64,000 bases of DNA from Sphingobacteriaceae bacterium DW12 (lineage in GTDB: Bacteria; Bacteroidota; Bacteroidia; Sphingobacteriales; Sphingobacteriaceae): the NCBI GenBank assembly GCA_000783305.1, contig JROE01000002.1, positions 124,001 to 188,000 on the forward strand, written 5' to 3'. Position 1 is the first letter of the stretch; every line of letters starts with the position of its first letter. Positions 55,353 to 63,483 of this stretch are shown here, piece by piece. The position numbers were made by a program, and so were the translations under genes. The notes beneath the pieces are model-generated. The model did no database searches. It saw only the letters and a list, made by a program, of their open reading frames with translations, and was not told where the DNA came from.

Positions 55353-56976
55353 ATAACACAACTACTATAAACAACAGTAAACCAGATAATAATTTATAAT
55401 TTCCAATTCCCTTCCAAGCAGTCCCTTTCAATGGTTCCAGTGGACTCTTCCAATACAGTTCTTTACTGACGGCAGTATGCCTTACCGGATATACATAGGA
55501 GTATACAAACTGTATTACCACGCATACCAAAAACAAATAGAAAGCCATCACCATAAAAGGTACCTGTCCTATCCAGGTAGTTGGCAATAACTTATTGATT
55601 ACAAACACAATTACACCCAAAGCCGAACCAATCCAAAGTGTCCATTTCGAAGACGCGGCAGATGCCTTCTTCCAAAAGACACCCAAGAGGAATACGCAAG
55701 TGATTGGGGGGGCAATATGCGCAATCACATCGTTGATACCGTTGAAAATACTTTCATATTTGTCCAACAACGGCAAAAGCGCCAATGAGAACACCATCGC
55801 AATCACCGCCGAAATCTTGCCCGCTCTTATCAGTTGCACATCCGTAGCGGTTGGGCGTTTTTGTTTATAAATATCATAGCTGACCATTGTCGATATTGAA
55901 TTGAGGGCGCCCGAGATTTGACTCATTAGGCCTGATAGCAAGGCTGCAACCAACACCCCTATTAATCCCGATGGCAGCAATTGCGTAATCATTAGGGTAT
56001 AGATTCCTTTAGAATTAACATTTCCAAAGGAATCGACGCCTAGGCTGGTCAAGTCCAACTGCCCTGTCTTGAACAAGGTATAGGCAAATAATCCCGGGAG
56101 AACAAAAATAAAGACCGGAAGAATCTTGATAAAGCCACAAAAAAGAGCGCCTACCCGACCATGATTTTCGTCTTTCGCTCCTAATACGCGTTGTACGATT
56201 GTTTGATCTGCGCACCAGTACCATATTCCCAAGATAGGATACCCTAAGATTACCGCATACCAAGGCATTCCACTACTATCACCATCTGGCCGTAACATAG
56301 ACAGGCGCTTAAGCTGTCCCTCGTCCACCAGCACATCACGCATAGATGTCCATCCTCCCATCTTATCGTACGCGGCGAAGCTGATAATGAATGCACCCGC
56401 CAGTAAAACGATTGTCTGGATGGACTCCGTTATGACCACAGCCCGCAAGCCACCAAGTATAGTATATATTCCAGTAATGATACAAATTACAGTAATACTC
56501 AAATACATATCAAAGCCAAATAAGGTTTTCAACACAATTCCACCCGCCAACATAGAGAAGGCGATGTGGATTACAATGGCCGATACTATAGAAATCATCG
56601 TCAACCATTCTCGGCTCGCCTTGTCATACCTACGCTCCAAAAAATCGGGCAAGGTAGAGACACCCGACTTGAGATAGAAAGGCACAAAAAACAATGCCAA
56701 TAGGATCAACGTAAAAGCCGCCATCCATTCGAAGTTCCCATTCAATAGCCCCGTATCGAAGCCACTTTGTGCCAAACTCACCAAGTGCACTGTAGAAATA
56801 TTGGTCGCAAAGAGAGCGAGACCAATAGCCGGCCATTTCAGGGATTTACCTGCTAAGAAATAATCGCTAGCGGCACCTGCCTTTGCTTTCCTTTGACTCA
56901 AGCCGGCCCATATCCCCACTGCCAAAATGAGCAGAATATAGGAGATTGCAATTGTCAAATCTATAGATTCTAACAT
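55336..56976 (-). CDS. SSS-family sodium:sugar symporter
   Basis: 546 residues with ~14 transmembrane helices and SSS signatures (DYFLAGKSLKWPAIGLALFA, GGLRAVVITE, YWCADQTIVQRVLGAKDE). Probably imports free L-fucose or a related sugar with Na+. It starts 11 nt after fuconate dehydratase and overlaps the mutarotase gene, so the operon is tightly coupled. Confidence 0.9.
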   Translation of the reverse strand: MLESIDLTIAISYILLILAVGIWAGLSQRKAKAGAASDYFLAGKSLKWPAIGLALFATNISTVHLVSLAQSGFDTGLLNGNFEWMAAFTLILLALFFVPFYLKSGVSTLPDFLERRYDKASREWLTMISIVSAIVIHIAFSMLAGGIVLKTLFGFDMYLSITVICIITGIYTILGGLRAVVITESIQTIVLLAGAFIISFAAYDKMGGWTSMRDVLVDEGQLKRLSMLRPDGDSSGMPWYAVILGYPILGIWYWCADQTIVQRVLGAKDENHGRVGALFCGFIKILPVFIFVLPGLFAYTLFKTGQLDLTSLGVDSFGNVNSKGIYTLMITQLLPSGLIGVLVAALLSGLMSQISGALNSISTMVSYDIYKQKRPTATDVQLIRAGKISAVIAMVFSLALLPLLDKYESIFNGINDVIAHIAPPITCVFLLGVFWKKASAASSKWTLWIGSALGVIVFVINKLLPTTWIGQVPFMVMAFYLFLVCVVIQFVYSYVYPVRHTAVSKELYWKSPLEPLKGTAWKGIGNYKLLSGLLLFIVVVLYGIFK

Positions 56977-56987
56977 ACGTCTACGTT

Positions 56988-58208
56988 TTAAAGTAAATCA
57001 CAACTACTGCCCACTTCCATTGGCGTCTTATATACTCCTCCCTCAATCTGTACAGGGTGGACAAAATGCGATTTTAAATGAGGTATATGTTCCAAAAACA
57101 GTGCTTCATGCCCCAGCGATATGTGGTTGAACAACACCAAATGCTGATGCAACTGTCCCATATCCCCTACATGAGGCACCACCGGAATGTTGTATTTGCG
57201 ACATAGCAGACTTACCGCTATAAACTCACTCACCCCCCCGACACGCACTGCATCTACCTGAACAAACCCCGCAGCATTTAGTTGTAAGTAATTCTTAAAT
57301 ACTATTCTATTGGGCACATGCTCTCCCATCGCTACCTTAATGGGTGCAATCCTCTCAGCAAGTGTCTTATGGGCTAGGATATCATCTGGATGGGTAGGTT
57401 CCTCTATCCAGTATGGATTCATATCCTTCAACTCTTGACAAATAGACAATGCTTGGGGCAGTGTCCACTGCTGATTGGCATCCAACATCACCGTCGCTCC
57501 ATTCCCGGCCACTTGCCGTACAATGTGCGCCCGCTTGATGTCCCGCAGTGGATCAGTACTACCAACCTTAAGTTTCATTGCATTGAACCCATTATCAATC
57601 GCTTTGCGACAATTTTCTCGAACCTGTTCGTCCGAATAGTTAAACCAGCCAACAGAGGTGTCATAGCCCGTATATCCACGATCTAAGATTCCCATTCGAC
57701 TATCTTTACCTGCAAGATTAGTTTCTAATAAAGCGATGGCCTGTTGGGCCGTTAGCTCATCTTCCAAGTATGAAAGATCCAGCATATTGACAATCTCGGT
57801 CGCCGTTAGGTCTGTCAATAATTTCCAAAGTGGCACTTGTCTTGTCTTTGCCCATAGGTCATAACAAGCATTCGTAACCGAGGCCAACGCTAAGTGTACG
57901 ATACCTTTGTGCGGTCCCAACCACCTAAATTGTTGTTCATTGCTCAACGCATTGAATATCCGACCAAAATCGGCCATTATTTCTTCTATTCCTTTCCCTA
58001 CTAAGCGTTCCGCATAAAAGGCCGCTGCCTTACAGACTAAGTCATTCCCCGCTCCGATCGTAAAGGCCAACCCTGTGCCAACTCTCCCCCTGTCATCCAT
58101 TAATTTGGTTACCGCGTAAGAATAAATCGGGTCTTTATGCACAGCATCGCTTCCCGCTCCCGTGTTTAACGGAAATCGCTTGTCCTCGATATCGTATCTT
58201 TTTATCAT
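56988..58208 (-). CDS. L-fuconate dehydratase-like enolase-superfamily enzyme
   Basis: 406 residues. Enolase-superfamily features: AMKLKVG (Lys), VMLDANQQW and WIEEPTHPDD and MGEHVPNR (metal ligands Asp/Glu/Glu), VGDMGQLHQH (His). Sequence style matches L-fuconate dehydratase, which turns L-fuconate into 2-keto-3-deoxy-L-fuconate. First gene of the operon with the symporter, mutarotase, GH95 and SDR. A lactonase for the step before is not in the window. Confidence 0.88.
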   Translation of the reverse strand: MIKRYDIEDKRFPLNTGAGSDAVHKDPIYSYAVTKLMDDRGRVGTGLAFTIGAGNDLVCKAAAFYAERLVGKGIEEIMADFGRIFNALSNEQQFRWLGPHKGIVHLALASVTNACYDLWAKTRQVPLWKLLTDLTATEIVNMLDLSYLEDELTAQQAIALLETNLAGKDSRMGILDRGYTGYDTSVGWFNYSDEQVRENCRKAIDNGFNAMKLKVGSTDPLRDIKRAHIVRQVAGNGATVMLDANQQWTLPQALSICQELKDMNPYWIEEPTHPDDILAHKTLAERIAPIKVAMGEHVPNRIVFKNYLQLNAAGFVQVDAVRVGGVSEFIAVSLLCRKYNIPVVPHVGDMGQLHQHLVLFNHISLGHEALFLEHIPHLKSHFVHPVQIEGGVYKTPMEVGSSCDLL

Positions 58209-58283
58209 CTATGTATTTAGCTGTTCTTTATTTGGTAATCTATTTTTATCTCAATTTATTCTTTATTCATATTGATACAGAAA

Positions 58284-58304
58284 CAGGAAGTCAAGGACTC
58301 CCTG
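58284..58304 (-). terminator. Hairpin, possible terminator between GH29 and the fuconate operon
   Basis: CAGGAAGTC-AAG-GACTCCCTG on plus (one wobble). On the minus strand it is followed by TTTCTGT, a weak T-run. A smaller GNRA-type hairpin (GACC-GTAA-GGTC in minus sense) lies at 58321-58332. Confidence 0.45.
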
Positions 58305-58336
58305 CTTTCATCAACAATTCGACCTTACGGTCCACC

Positions 58337-58441
58337 TTAATTATCAAGCACTTCAATTCTATTAGATTTACTGCCACTCACTAGCAAAAGCTCTTCATCG
58401 CGTATACAAAGACCCTTCCCATCTTCGACACATGCGTACAT
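58337..58441 (-). CDS. Possible 34-residue ORF or gene remnant
   Basis: Minus-strand ATG at 58441 to TAA at 58337. The peptide reads MYACVEDGKGLCIRDEELLL followed by VSGSKSNRIEVLDN and has coding-like composition, reminiscent of the C-terminal end of a larger protein. It lies between the GH29 stop and the fuconate operon. No homologue can be named; it may be chance or a decayed gene. Confidence 0.25.
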   Translation of the reverse strand: MYACVEDGKGLCIRDEELLLVSGSKSNRIEVLDN

Positions 58442-58476
58442 CTCTGATAATCAAGTGTAGGGCAATTCGTAATCTG

Positions 58477-59526
58477 CTACAATTGTAAGTTCTCTTTTAA
58501 CTCTTTCAATACTTTCACATCCGAATCTTTGACACGGCCTTCGCGGTTGGGCCCTACGTTCAAGATCAAAATATTATCCTGGGCCGTAGCTTTCTTATAC
58601 ATATCAGCCAGCTCAGATACGGGACGAGGTGTATTGTCGTCGGTATGGTAAAACCATTTTTTGCCCAGTACTACTGTCGTTTCGAAAGGCATATAATACA
58701 CCTTTCCTTGGCTGACGAATAGCTTAGGGTCTGGATTTTTTGGTAAATATGGGTCACCCAAACGGAAATCGCTTGGATAGTATCGTAGTGGAAAATATTC
58801 TTCTTGATCATTCGGTAACACGGGGTGCTGATCTATATTTTTTGGAGAGCCAATGGTCCAATTAACCCCGACTTGGCATTGGGGTGCGCGCGCTTTCACA
58901 TTGGAATAGATCTCTTGTATCGGCCAGCGGTAGTTTTCCTTTTCCCAACCTCCATCTAACCAAAGCTCCACGACCTTCGTATGCTTTTGCGCCATCTCCA
59001 TCATCTCGTTGATTTGATTCAGCATATACTTGTTATAAGCAGCATCGGCTTTTACATCTTTTACATTTCCATTTTCCTTTCTATCCCACAACGAGTAATA
59101 TAGGCCTAATCTTATTCCTTGTCTTTCACATTCCTTGGCAACAGCCTCCACGACATTGGTCTTATTGCCCGAATTGGCCACATCATACTCCGTGTATTTG
59201 CTATCCCACAAACAAAAGCCATCATGGTGCTTCGCAACCAAGATAATGTACTTCATTCCCGAATTCTTGGCAGTCGCCACCCATTGCTTCGCGTCGATGA
59301 TAGTCGGAGCATAGGAGGATGCCGGTTTAGAGCCGTCTGTCCACTCCTCATTATGGAAGGTATTGATGCCAAAATGCACAAACATACCGTATTTCCGTTG
59401 AATCTGTTCCAATTGGTACTTGCTGGGTTGTGTAGAAGATACCGGCACATGTACTTTAGACTGTCCAAAGGCAGTTATATGGATGGCCAGTAGCATCATG
59501 CTGAGCACGCTAGTCTTTTTTATCAT
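58477..59526 (-). CDS. Compact GH29 alpha-L-fucosidase
   Basis: 349 residues: Sec leader (~1-21, AFGQ) and only the GH29 barrel, ending right after NVGPNREG; no binding domains, unlike the 750-aa GH29 at 47590. YIILVAKHHDGFCLW and the nucleophile Asp in ELWLDGGW are present. Fucose release in the periplasm. Transcribed separately from the operon downstream; an inverted repeat stands in its promoter region. Confidence 0.92.
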   Translation of the reverse strand: MIKKTSVLSMMLLAIHITAFGQSKVHVPVSSTQPSKYQLEQIQRKYGMFVHFGINTFHNEEWTDGSKPASSYAPTIIDAKQWVATAKNSGMKYIILVAKHHDGFCLWDSKYTEYDVANSGNKTNVVEAVAKECERQGIRLGLYYSLWDRKENGNVKDVKADAAYNKYMLNQINEMMEMAQKHTKVVELWLDGGWEKENYRWPIQEIYSNVKARAPQCQVGVNWTIGSPKNIDQHPVLPNDQEEYFPLRYYPSDFRLGDPYLPKNPDPKLFVSQGKVYYMPFETTVVLGKKWFYHTDDNTPRPVSELADMYKKATAQDNILILNVGPNREGRVKDSDVKVLKELKENLQL

Positions 59527-59584
59527 AATATAAGTAGTTAGTAGCTATTTTTGTAACTTAATCCTAATCTAGCATCTGTATCAA

Positions 59585-59610
59585 CAAATATAATGCAGAT
59601 CATATATTTG
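59585..59610. promoter_or_regulatory. Inverted repeat over the GH29 promoter
   Basis: CAAATATA-N10-TATATTTG, perfect 8-bp arms. On the minus strand the left arm reads TATATTTG, a -7 box about 59 nt before the GH29 ATG at 59526. The repeat could be an operator or two back-to-back -7 boxes; no -33 partner is clear. Confidence 0.4.
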
Positions 59611-59700
59611 CATACAGACTAAATTAGCAGATGATGAGCTTATATTGACTTTCTTAAGAGTATTATTACGCTAGCAGCGACAAATACATTCTCATCCTCT

Positions 59701-59736
59701 AAAAAAACAAAAGCCGCTAAGGAGTCCCCAGCGGCT
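59701..59736 (-). terminator. Intrinsic terminator of the pst operon
   Basis: On the minus strand AGCCGCT-N11-AGCGGCT followed by TTTTGTTTTTTT (59712-59701), 49 nt after the pstB stop. Confidence 0.88.
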
Positions 59737-59784
59737 ATATATCTGACTAGCACTATTCGATTTTTTTGAAACTAACGGCTAAGC

Positions 59785-60531
59785 CTATCCAAAACTTCCT
59801 TTAATATAATTCAAAGTCATTTCTTCTTTGGGGTGGTTGAAGATTTGTTCGGTCGAGCCTTCTTCCTTTACCTCTCCCAGATACATAAAGACAGTCTTAT
59901 CTGCAATACGTTGTGCCTGTTGCATATTATGCGTCACAATCACGATTGTATATTTTTCTTTCAGATGTGAGATCAGTTCCTCTATCTTAAGTGTACTCAC
60001 TGGATCCAGAGCCGAGCACGGCTCGTCCATCAAAATTACCTCTGGTCGCAGTGCCACAGCTCTCGCGATACATAATCGTTGTTGCTGACCGCCCGAGAGT
60101 CTTGTTGCAGGCATTTTTAAATCATTCTTCACCTCTTCCCACAAGAATGCTTCCCTTAAGGCCTTCTCAATAACGTCCTTACCATGAGGCAAGTTATTGA
60201 TTTTTAATCCGTAGGCGATATTTTCATAGATGCTTTTCGGGAACGGATTAGCCTTTTGAAAAACCATCCCTATACGTTTTCTGATTTCGGTCACGGGCAC
60301 CGACTTGTCGTATAGATCCAAGTCTTCCAGTTTAAGACTACCGGTAATCTTGGCATCAGGTGAAAGATCATGCATACGGTTGAAGCTCCGCAGCAATGTA
60401 CTCTTGCCACAACCAGAAGGCCCTATCAAAGCCGTAATCTGATTCTCAGCGAACGAAACATTGATATTTTTCAAGACTTCCTTTTGACCAAAACTAATCT
60501 GTAGATTTTCTGCGGATAACTTAATTTTCAT
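59785..60531 (-). CDS. pstB: PstB phosphate ABC transporter ATPase
   Basis: 248 residues: Walker A GPSGCGKST, Q-loop GMVFQKANPFPKSI, signature LSGGQQQRL, Walker B VILMDEPCSALDP, ITHN-like VTHNMQQA. The PstB-specific NPFP segment is present. It overlaps pstA by 11 nt. No phoU follows; the operon ends in a terminator. Confidence 0.95.
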   Translation of the reverse strand: MKIKLSAENLQISFGQKEVLKNINVSFAENQITALIGPSGCGKSTLLRSFNRMHDLSPDAKITGSLKLEDLDLYDKSVPVTEIRKRIGMVFQKANPFPKSIYENIAYGLKINNLPHGKDVIEKALREAFLWEEVKNDLKMPATRLSGGQQQRLCIARAVALRPEVILMDEPCSALDPVSTLKIEELISHLKEKYTIVIVTHNMQQAQRIADKTVFMYLGEVKEEGSTEQIFNHPKEEMTLNYIKGSFG

Positions 60532-61378
60532 TTTTTCTGTATTTGTAACGTATATAGAAAGCCGTCAAATTCAATAAGAAGACAACAATAATTAACACTA
60601 ATGCCGTACCGTAGGCGATAGGACGCACCATCTCAATAGATTGATGCTGAGTAGAGAGCATGTATAGGTGATACGGAAGCGCCATGAATTCATTGTCTAT
60701 TGCACCTCCCATACCATTGATATAAAAAGCAGCACCTGTAAACAGAATCGGTGCCGTTTCACCTGCCGCCCTAGAGAGTGTCAACACGACGCCTGTCAAT
60801 ATTCCTGACATTGCCGAGGGTAACACCACATCCTTGATTGTCTCAAATTTGGTGGCGCCCACGGCCAGAGCCGCTTCTCGTGTACTGGCCGGAATACGCA
60901 TCAGCGCTTCTTCGGTGGTCGTGATAATATAAGGCAGGGACAATAAGCCCAAGGTCAATCCTGCCGACAGCATAGAGGTGTCAAACTGCAACGCTTGCAC
61001 AAACAGCGCCAAGCCAAACAGACCATAGATGATGGAAGGAACACCCGAAAGGTTACGAATAGCTGCACGGATCGTACGCGTCAACCAATTGTCCTCCGCA
61101 TACTCATTCAAATAAATGGCACAACATACGCCGAATGGAATCGAAAAAAGTGCCGTTAGCAAGGTCAACAATACCGTTCCCAAAATCGGCGTTAAGATAC
61201 CGCCTTTGGTCATTCCTTCTCTCGGCACATCAACGATAAATTCCCAAGATAAGGAGCTTGCCCCCTTGGAGATGATTTCCCAAAGGATAATGACCAAGAA
61301 AAGGCACACTAATCCTGTGCTCAATAAGAGCGTACCCCATTCAATTATGGATGTAAATTTAAACTTTTTACGCTGCAT
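60521..61378 (-). CDS. pstA: PstA phosphate permease
   Basis: 285 residues with six transmembrane helices and the permease EAA loop (AALAVGATKFETIKDVVLPSA-like, ~180-200), GGILTPILGT near the start, and SRAAGETAP. Overlaps pstC and pstB by 11 nt each, so the three are co-translated. Works with PstC as the membrane channel for phosphate uptake. Confidence 0.94.
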   Translation of the reverse strand: MQRKKFKFTSIIEWGTLLLSTGLVCLFLVIILWEIISKGASSLSWEFIVDVPREGMTKGGILTPILGTVLLTLLTALFSIPFGVCCAIYLNEYAEDNWLTRTIRAAIRNLSGVPSIIYGLFGLALFVQALQFDTSMLSAGLTLGLLSLPYIITTTEEALMRIPASTREAALAVGATKFETIKDVVLPSAMSGILTGVVLTLSRAAGETAPILFTGAAFYINGMGGAIDNEFMALPYHLYMLSTQHQSIEMVRPIAYGTALVLIIVVFLLNLTAFYIRYKYRKNEN

Positions 61379-62258
61379 GATATTTCCTAAAACGATTAAT
61401 AAAATACTCCCCTACCAAATTGGCGATCAACGTCATGCAGAACAATACAGTAGCAATCGCATATAAGGCAAAATAATGGGTCGTTTTATAAGGGACCTCT
61501 CCCATCTCGATGGCTATAGTTGCTGTCATTGTCTTGACCGAATCAAACATTCCCTCGGGGAGCAAAGCTGCATTCCCAGTAGCCATGAGTACGGTCATCG
61601 TCTCGCCGATGGCCCGTCCCACTCCCAACATTACTGCTGCAATAATACCTGGTGCTGCAGCCGGAATGACCACAAAACATAAAGTCTGCCACTTGGTAGC
61701 CCCCACGCCATAACTCGCCTCTTTATAGGTTTTTGGCACCGCATGAATGGCATCTTCAGCTACGGTAATTATCGTTGGCAAAGCCATTACTGCTAATAGT
61801 ATTGCTCCGTTGAGTGCATTCAGCCCATTCGGTAGCCCCACTAGATTTGCAATACCCGGACCTACCAATACAATACCTAGAAAACCAATTACTACAGAGG
61901 GGATTGCCGCTAGCATCTCAATCGTAGGTTTCAAGATTGTCTTCAATTTAGGGCTCGCATATTCGGAGATGAATGCCGCTGTACCAATTCCTAAAGGAAT
62001 GGCGATCACCATCGCACCAATAGTCACCAATGTGGTACTCAGAATTAAAGGCAACAGGCCATACTTGGGATTCTTACCCGTCGGGTTCCATTCCATTCCA
62101 GTAATAAAATCCAATGGACGCACATCTGAGAAGAAAGAAAGGGAATTGTAGATTAGCATCGCCAATATACCTCCCAATGCGGCCAACACCAAAAGTCCGG
62201 TAACTTTAAAAATATATTTAAAGGCCACATCCAAAGATAATCGAGTCTTATATTTCAT
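61368..62258 (-). CDS. pstC: PstC phosphate permease
   Basis: 296 residues, six transmembrane helices, PstC motifs GMEWNPTGKNPKYGLLPL and the EAA loop EASYGVGATKWQT, GRAIGETM. Begins 48 nt after pstS; overlaps pstA by 11 nt. Confidence 0.94.
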   Translation of the reverse strand: MKYKTRLSLDVAFKYIFKVTGLLVLAALGGILAMLIYNSLSFFSDVRPLDFITGMEWNPTGKNPKYGLLPLILSTTLVTIGAMVIAIPLGIGTAAFISEYASPKLKTILKPTIEMLAAIPSVVIGFLGIVLVGPGIANLVGLPNGLNALNGAILLAVMALPTIITVAEDAIHAVPKTYKEASYGVGATKWQTLCFVVIPAAAPGIIAAVMLGVGRAIGETMTVLMATGNAALLPEGMFDSVKTMTATIAIEMGEVPYKTTHYFALYAIATVLFCMTLIANLVGEYFINRFRKYHAA

Positions 62259-62306
62259 AGTTTTTGTATTCGCTTTATAGGGTATAGTATAGTGTATGAC
62301 ACCACG

Positions 62307-63167
62307 TTATCTTTCTTTGATATAATAACCATGCTCTTTGATCATCTGCTTGCCCTTCTCACTTCGTTCGAAATCGATGAATGGCTTGACCTTTTCCCAT
62401 GAACTGGCCAAGATAAATTGGTATAACGGGCGCTGGAAAAAATATTGACTGTTGTCAATCGCTTGGAGATCATTTGGCGAATAGGCCACACTGGTAGGTG
62501 TTTCTTTAATCTTGACGATGCGAACGCCCTGCTTGGCTTCCGGATCGTCAGCCACATAACCCGCTCCGATATAACCGACACCGGATTTATCAGCCTTGAC
62601 ACCTTCGATGATTTGCGCATTGCCAGTCATCTCTTTGGCAGCTGATGAGAATTCAATTTTGAGTTTCTTCTTCACAAAGGAATAGGTACCGGAGCTACTT
62701 TGCCGTCCATAGATGTTGATAGGCATATTAACTGGGGTCAATTCATTCCAATTCTTGATGGTCCCATCTAAAATCTGTCCTAATGTATGGAGATCAACCT
62801 CATTAAGTGGTAGGTCTTTATGTACGATAAAAGCCGTGGCATCTTCAGCAAAGATGACGGTTTTAAGATCGATGTCCTTGTCTTTGAATTGTTGGACCTC
62901 TTCTCCGGATAGTGGTCGGGAGGAATTTGCAATATCTGCCTGTCCGTTCAACAAAGAAGTAATTCCTAATCCCGATCCGCCACCCGATATCGCGATGTTG
63001 AAACTGGGGTCGATTTCTGTAAACTTCTCGGCCAGATTGACGGCCAAATTCACTTCGGTGTCCGACCCTTTCATTTTAATGGAATGGTCTTTAGATGTAC
63101 ATCCGTATGCAAAAAGCAGTACGACAATCCCGAAGTAGGTAATACGATAATTCCTCATGTGCTTCAT
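62307..63167 (-). CDS. pstS: PstS phosphate-binding lipoprotein
   Basis: 286 residues with a lipobox (FAYGC, ~residue 23) and PstS-like binding segments: KGSDTEVNLA, ISGGGSGLGI, ANSSRPLSGEE, and YGRQSSSGTYSF. Captures phosphate in the periplasm for PstCAB. First gene of the operon; a Pho-box-like tandem repeat lies about 41-62 nt upstream of the start. Confidence 0.94.
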   Translation of the reverse strand: MKHMRNYRITYFGIVVLLFAYGCTSKDHSIKMKGSDTEVNLAVNLAEKFTEIDPSFNIAISGGGSGLGITSLLNGQADIANSSRPLSGEEVQQFKDKDIDLKTVIFAEDATAFIVHKDLPLNEVDLHTLGQILDGTIKNWNELTPVNMPINIYGRQSSSGTYSFVKKKLKIEFSSAAKEMTGNAQIIEGVKADKSGVGYIGAGYVADDPEAKQGVRIVKIKETPTSVAYSPNDLQAIDNSQYFFQRPLYQFILASSWEKVKPFIDFERSEKGKQMIKEHGYYIKER

Positions 63168-63190
63168 CGCTACAAAAGTGCTGCTTTATT

Positions 63191-63229
63191 GTAAAGGCAA
63201 CTTTACCCTAATGTTAACATAATATTAAG
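63191..63229 (-). promoter_or_regulatory. Candidate Pho box and hairpin upstream of pstS
   Basis: On the minus strand CTTAATATTAT then GTTAACATTAG form an 11-nt direct repeat (63229-63208; shared TTAA-x-ATTA), the period expected of PhoB sites. Beside it GTAAAG-N4-CTTTAC (63191-63206) is an inverted repeat. A good -7 box is not visible. Confidence 0.45.
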
Positions 63230-63483
63230 AACCGCTTTATATGTTAGAATTGTGTAAAAAAGAGGTTAATCATGCATCTGTTAACAATGAATAGGTGACA
63301 TCTATACATCACAATTGTAAAACACGTCTACACATTTTTTGTTTTCCGTCGAATATGACTTGCCGGATTCAAGTAGAAATAGCCTAGAAATGCTGTCCCT
63401 GCTACTGACCAAAAGATACCTTATTAAGCAAGGCAACCCCTTTTTAGACATCTCTTCATCAGGTAAACGCCTATACATCATTA
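63230..63483. other. Intergenic stretch between GH110-like gene and pstS
   Basis: With the Pho-box region this makes 316 bases without a gene. No RNA gene or strong terminator recognised; the stretch is AT-rich, with TTAACAATGAAT and TGTAAAACACG-like segments of no clear meaning. Confidence 0.45.
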
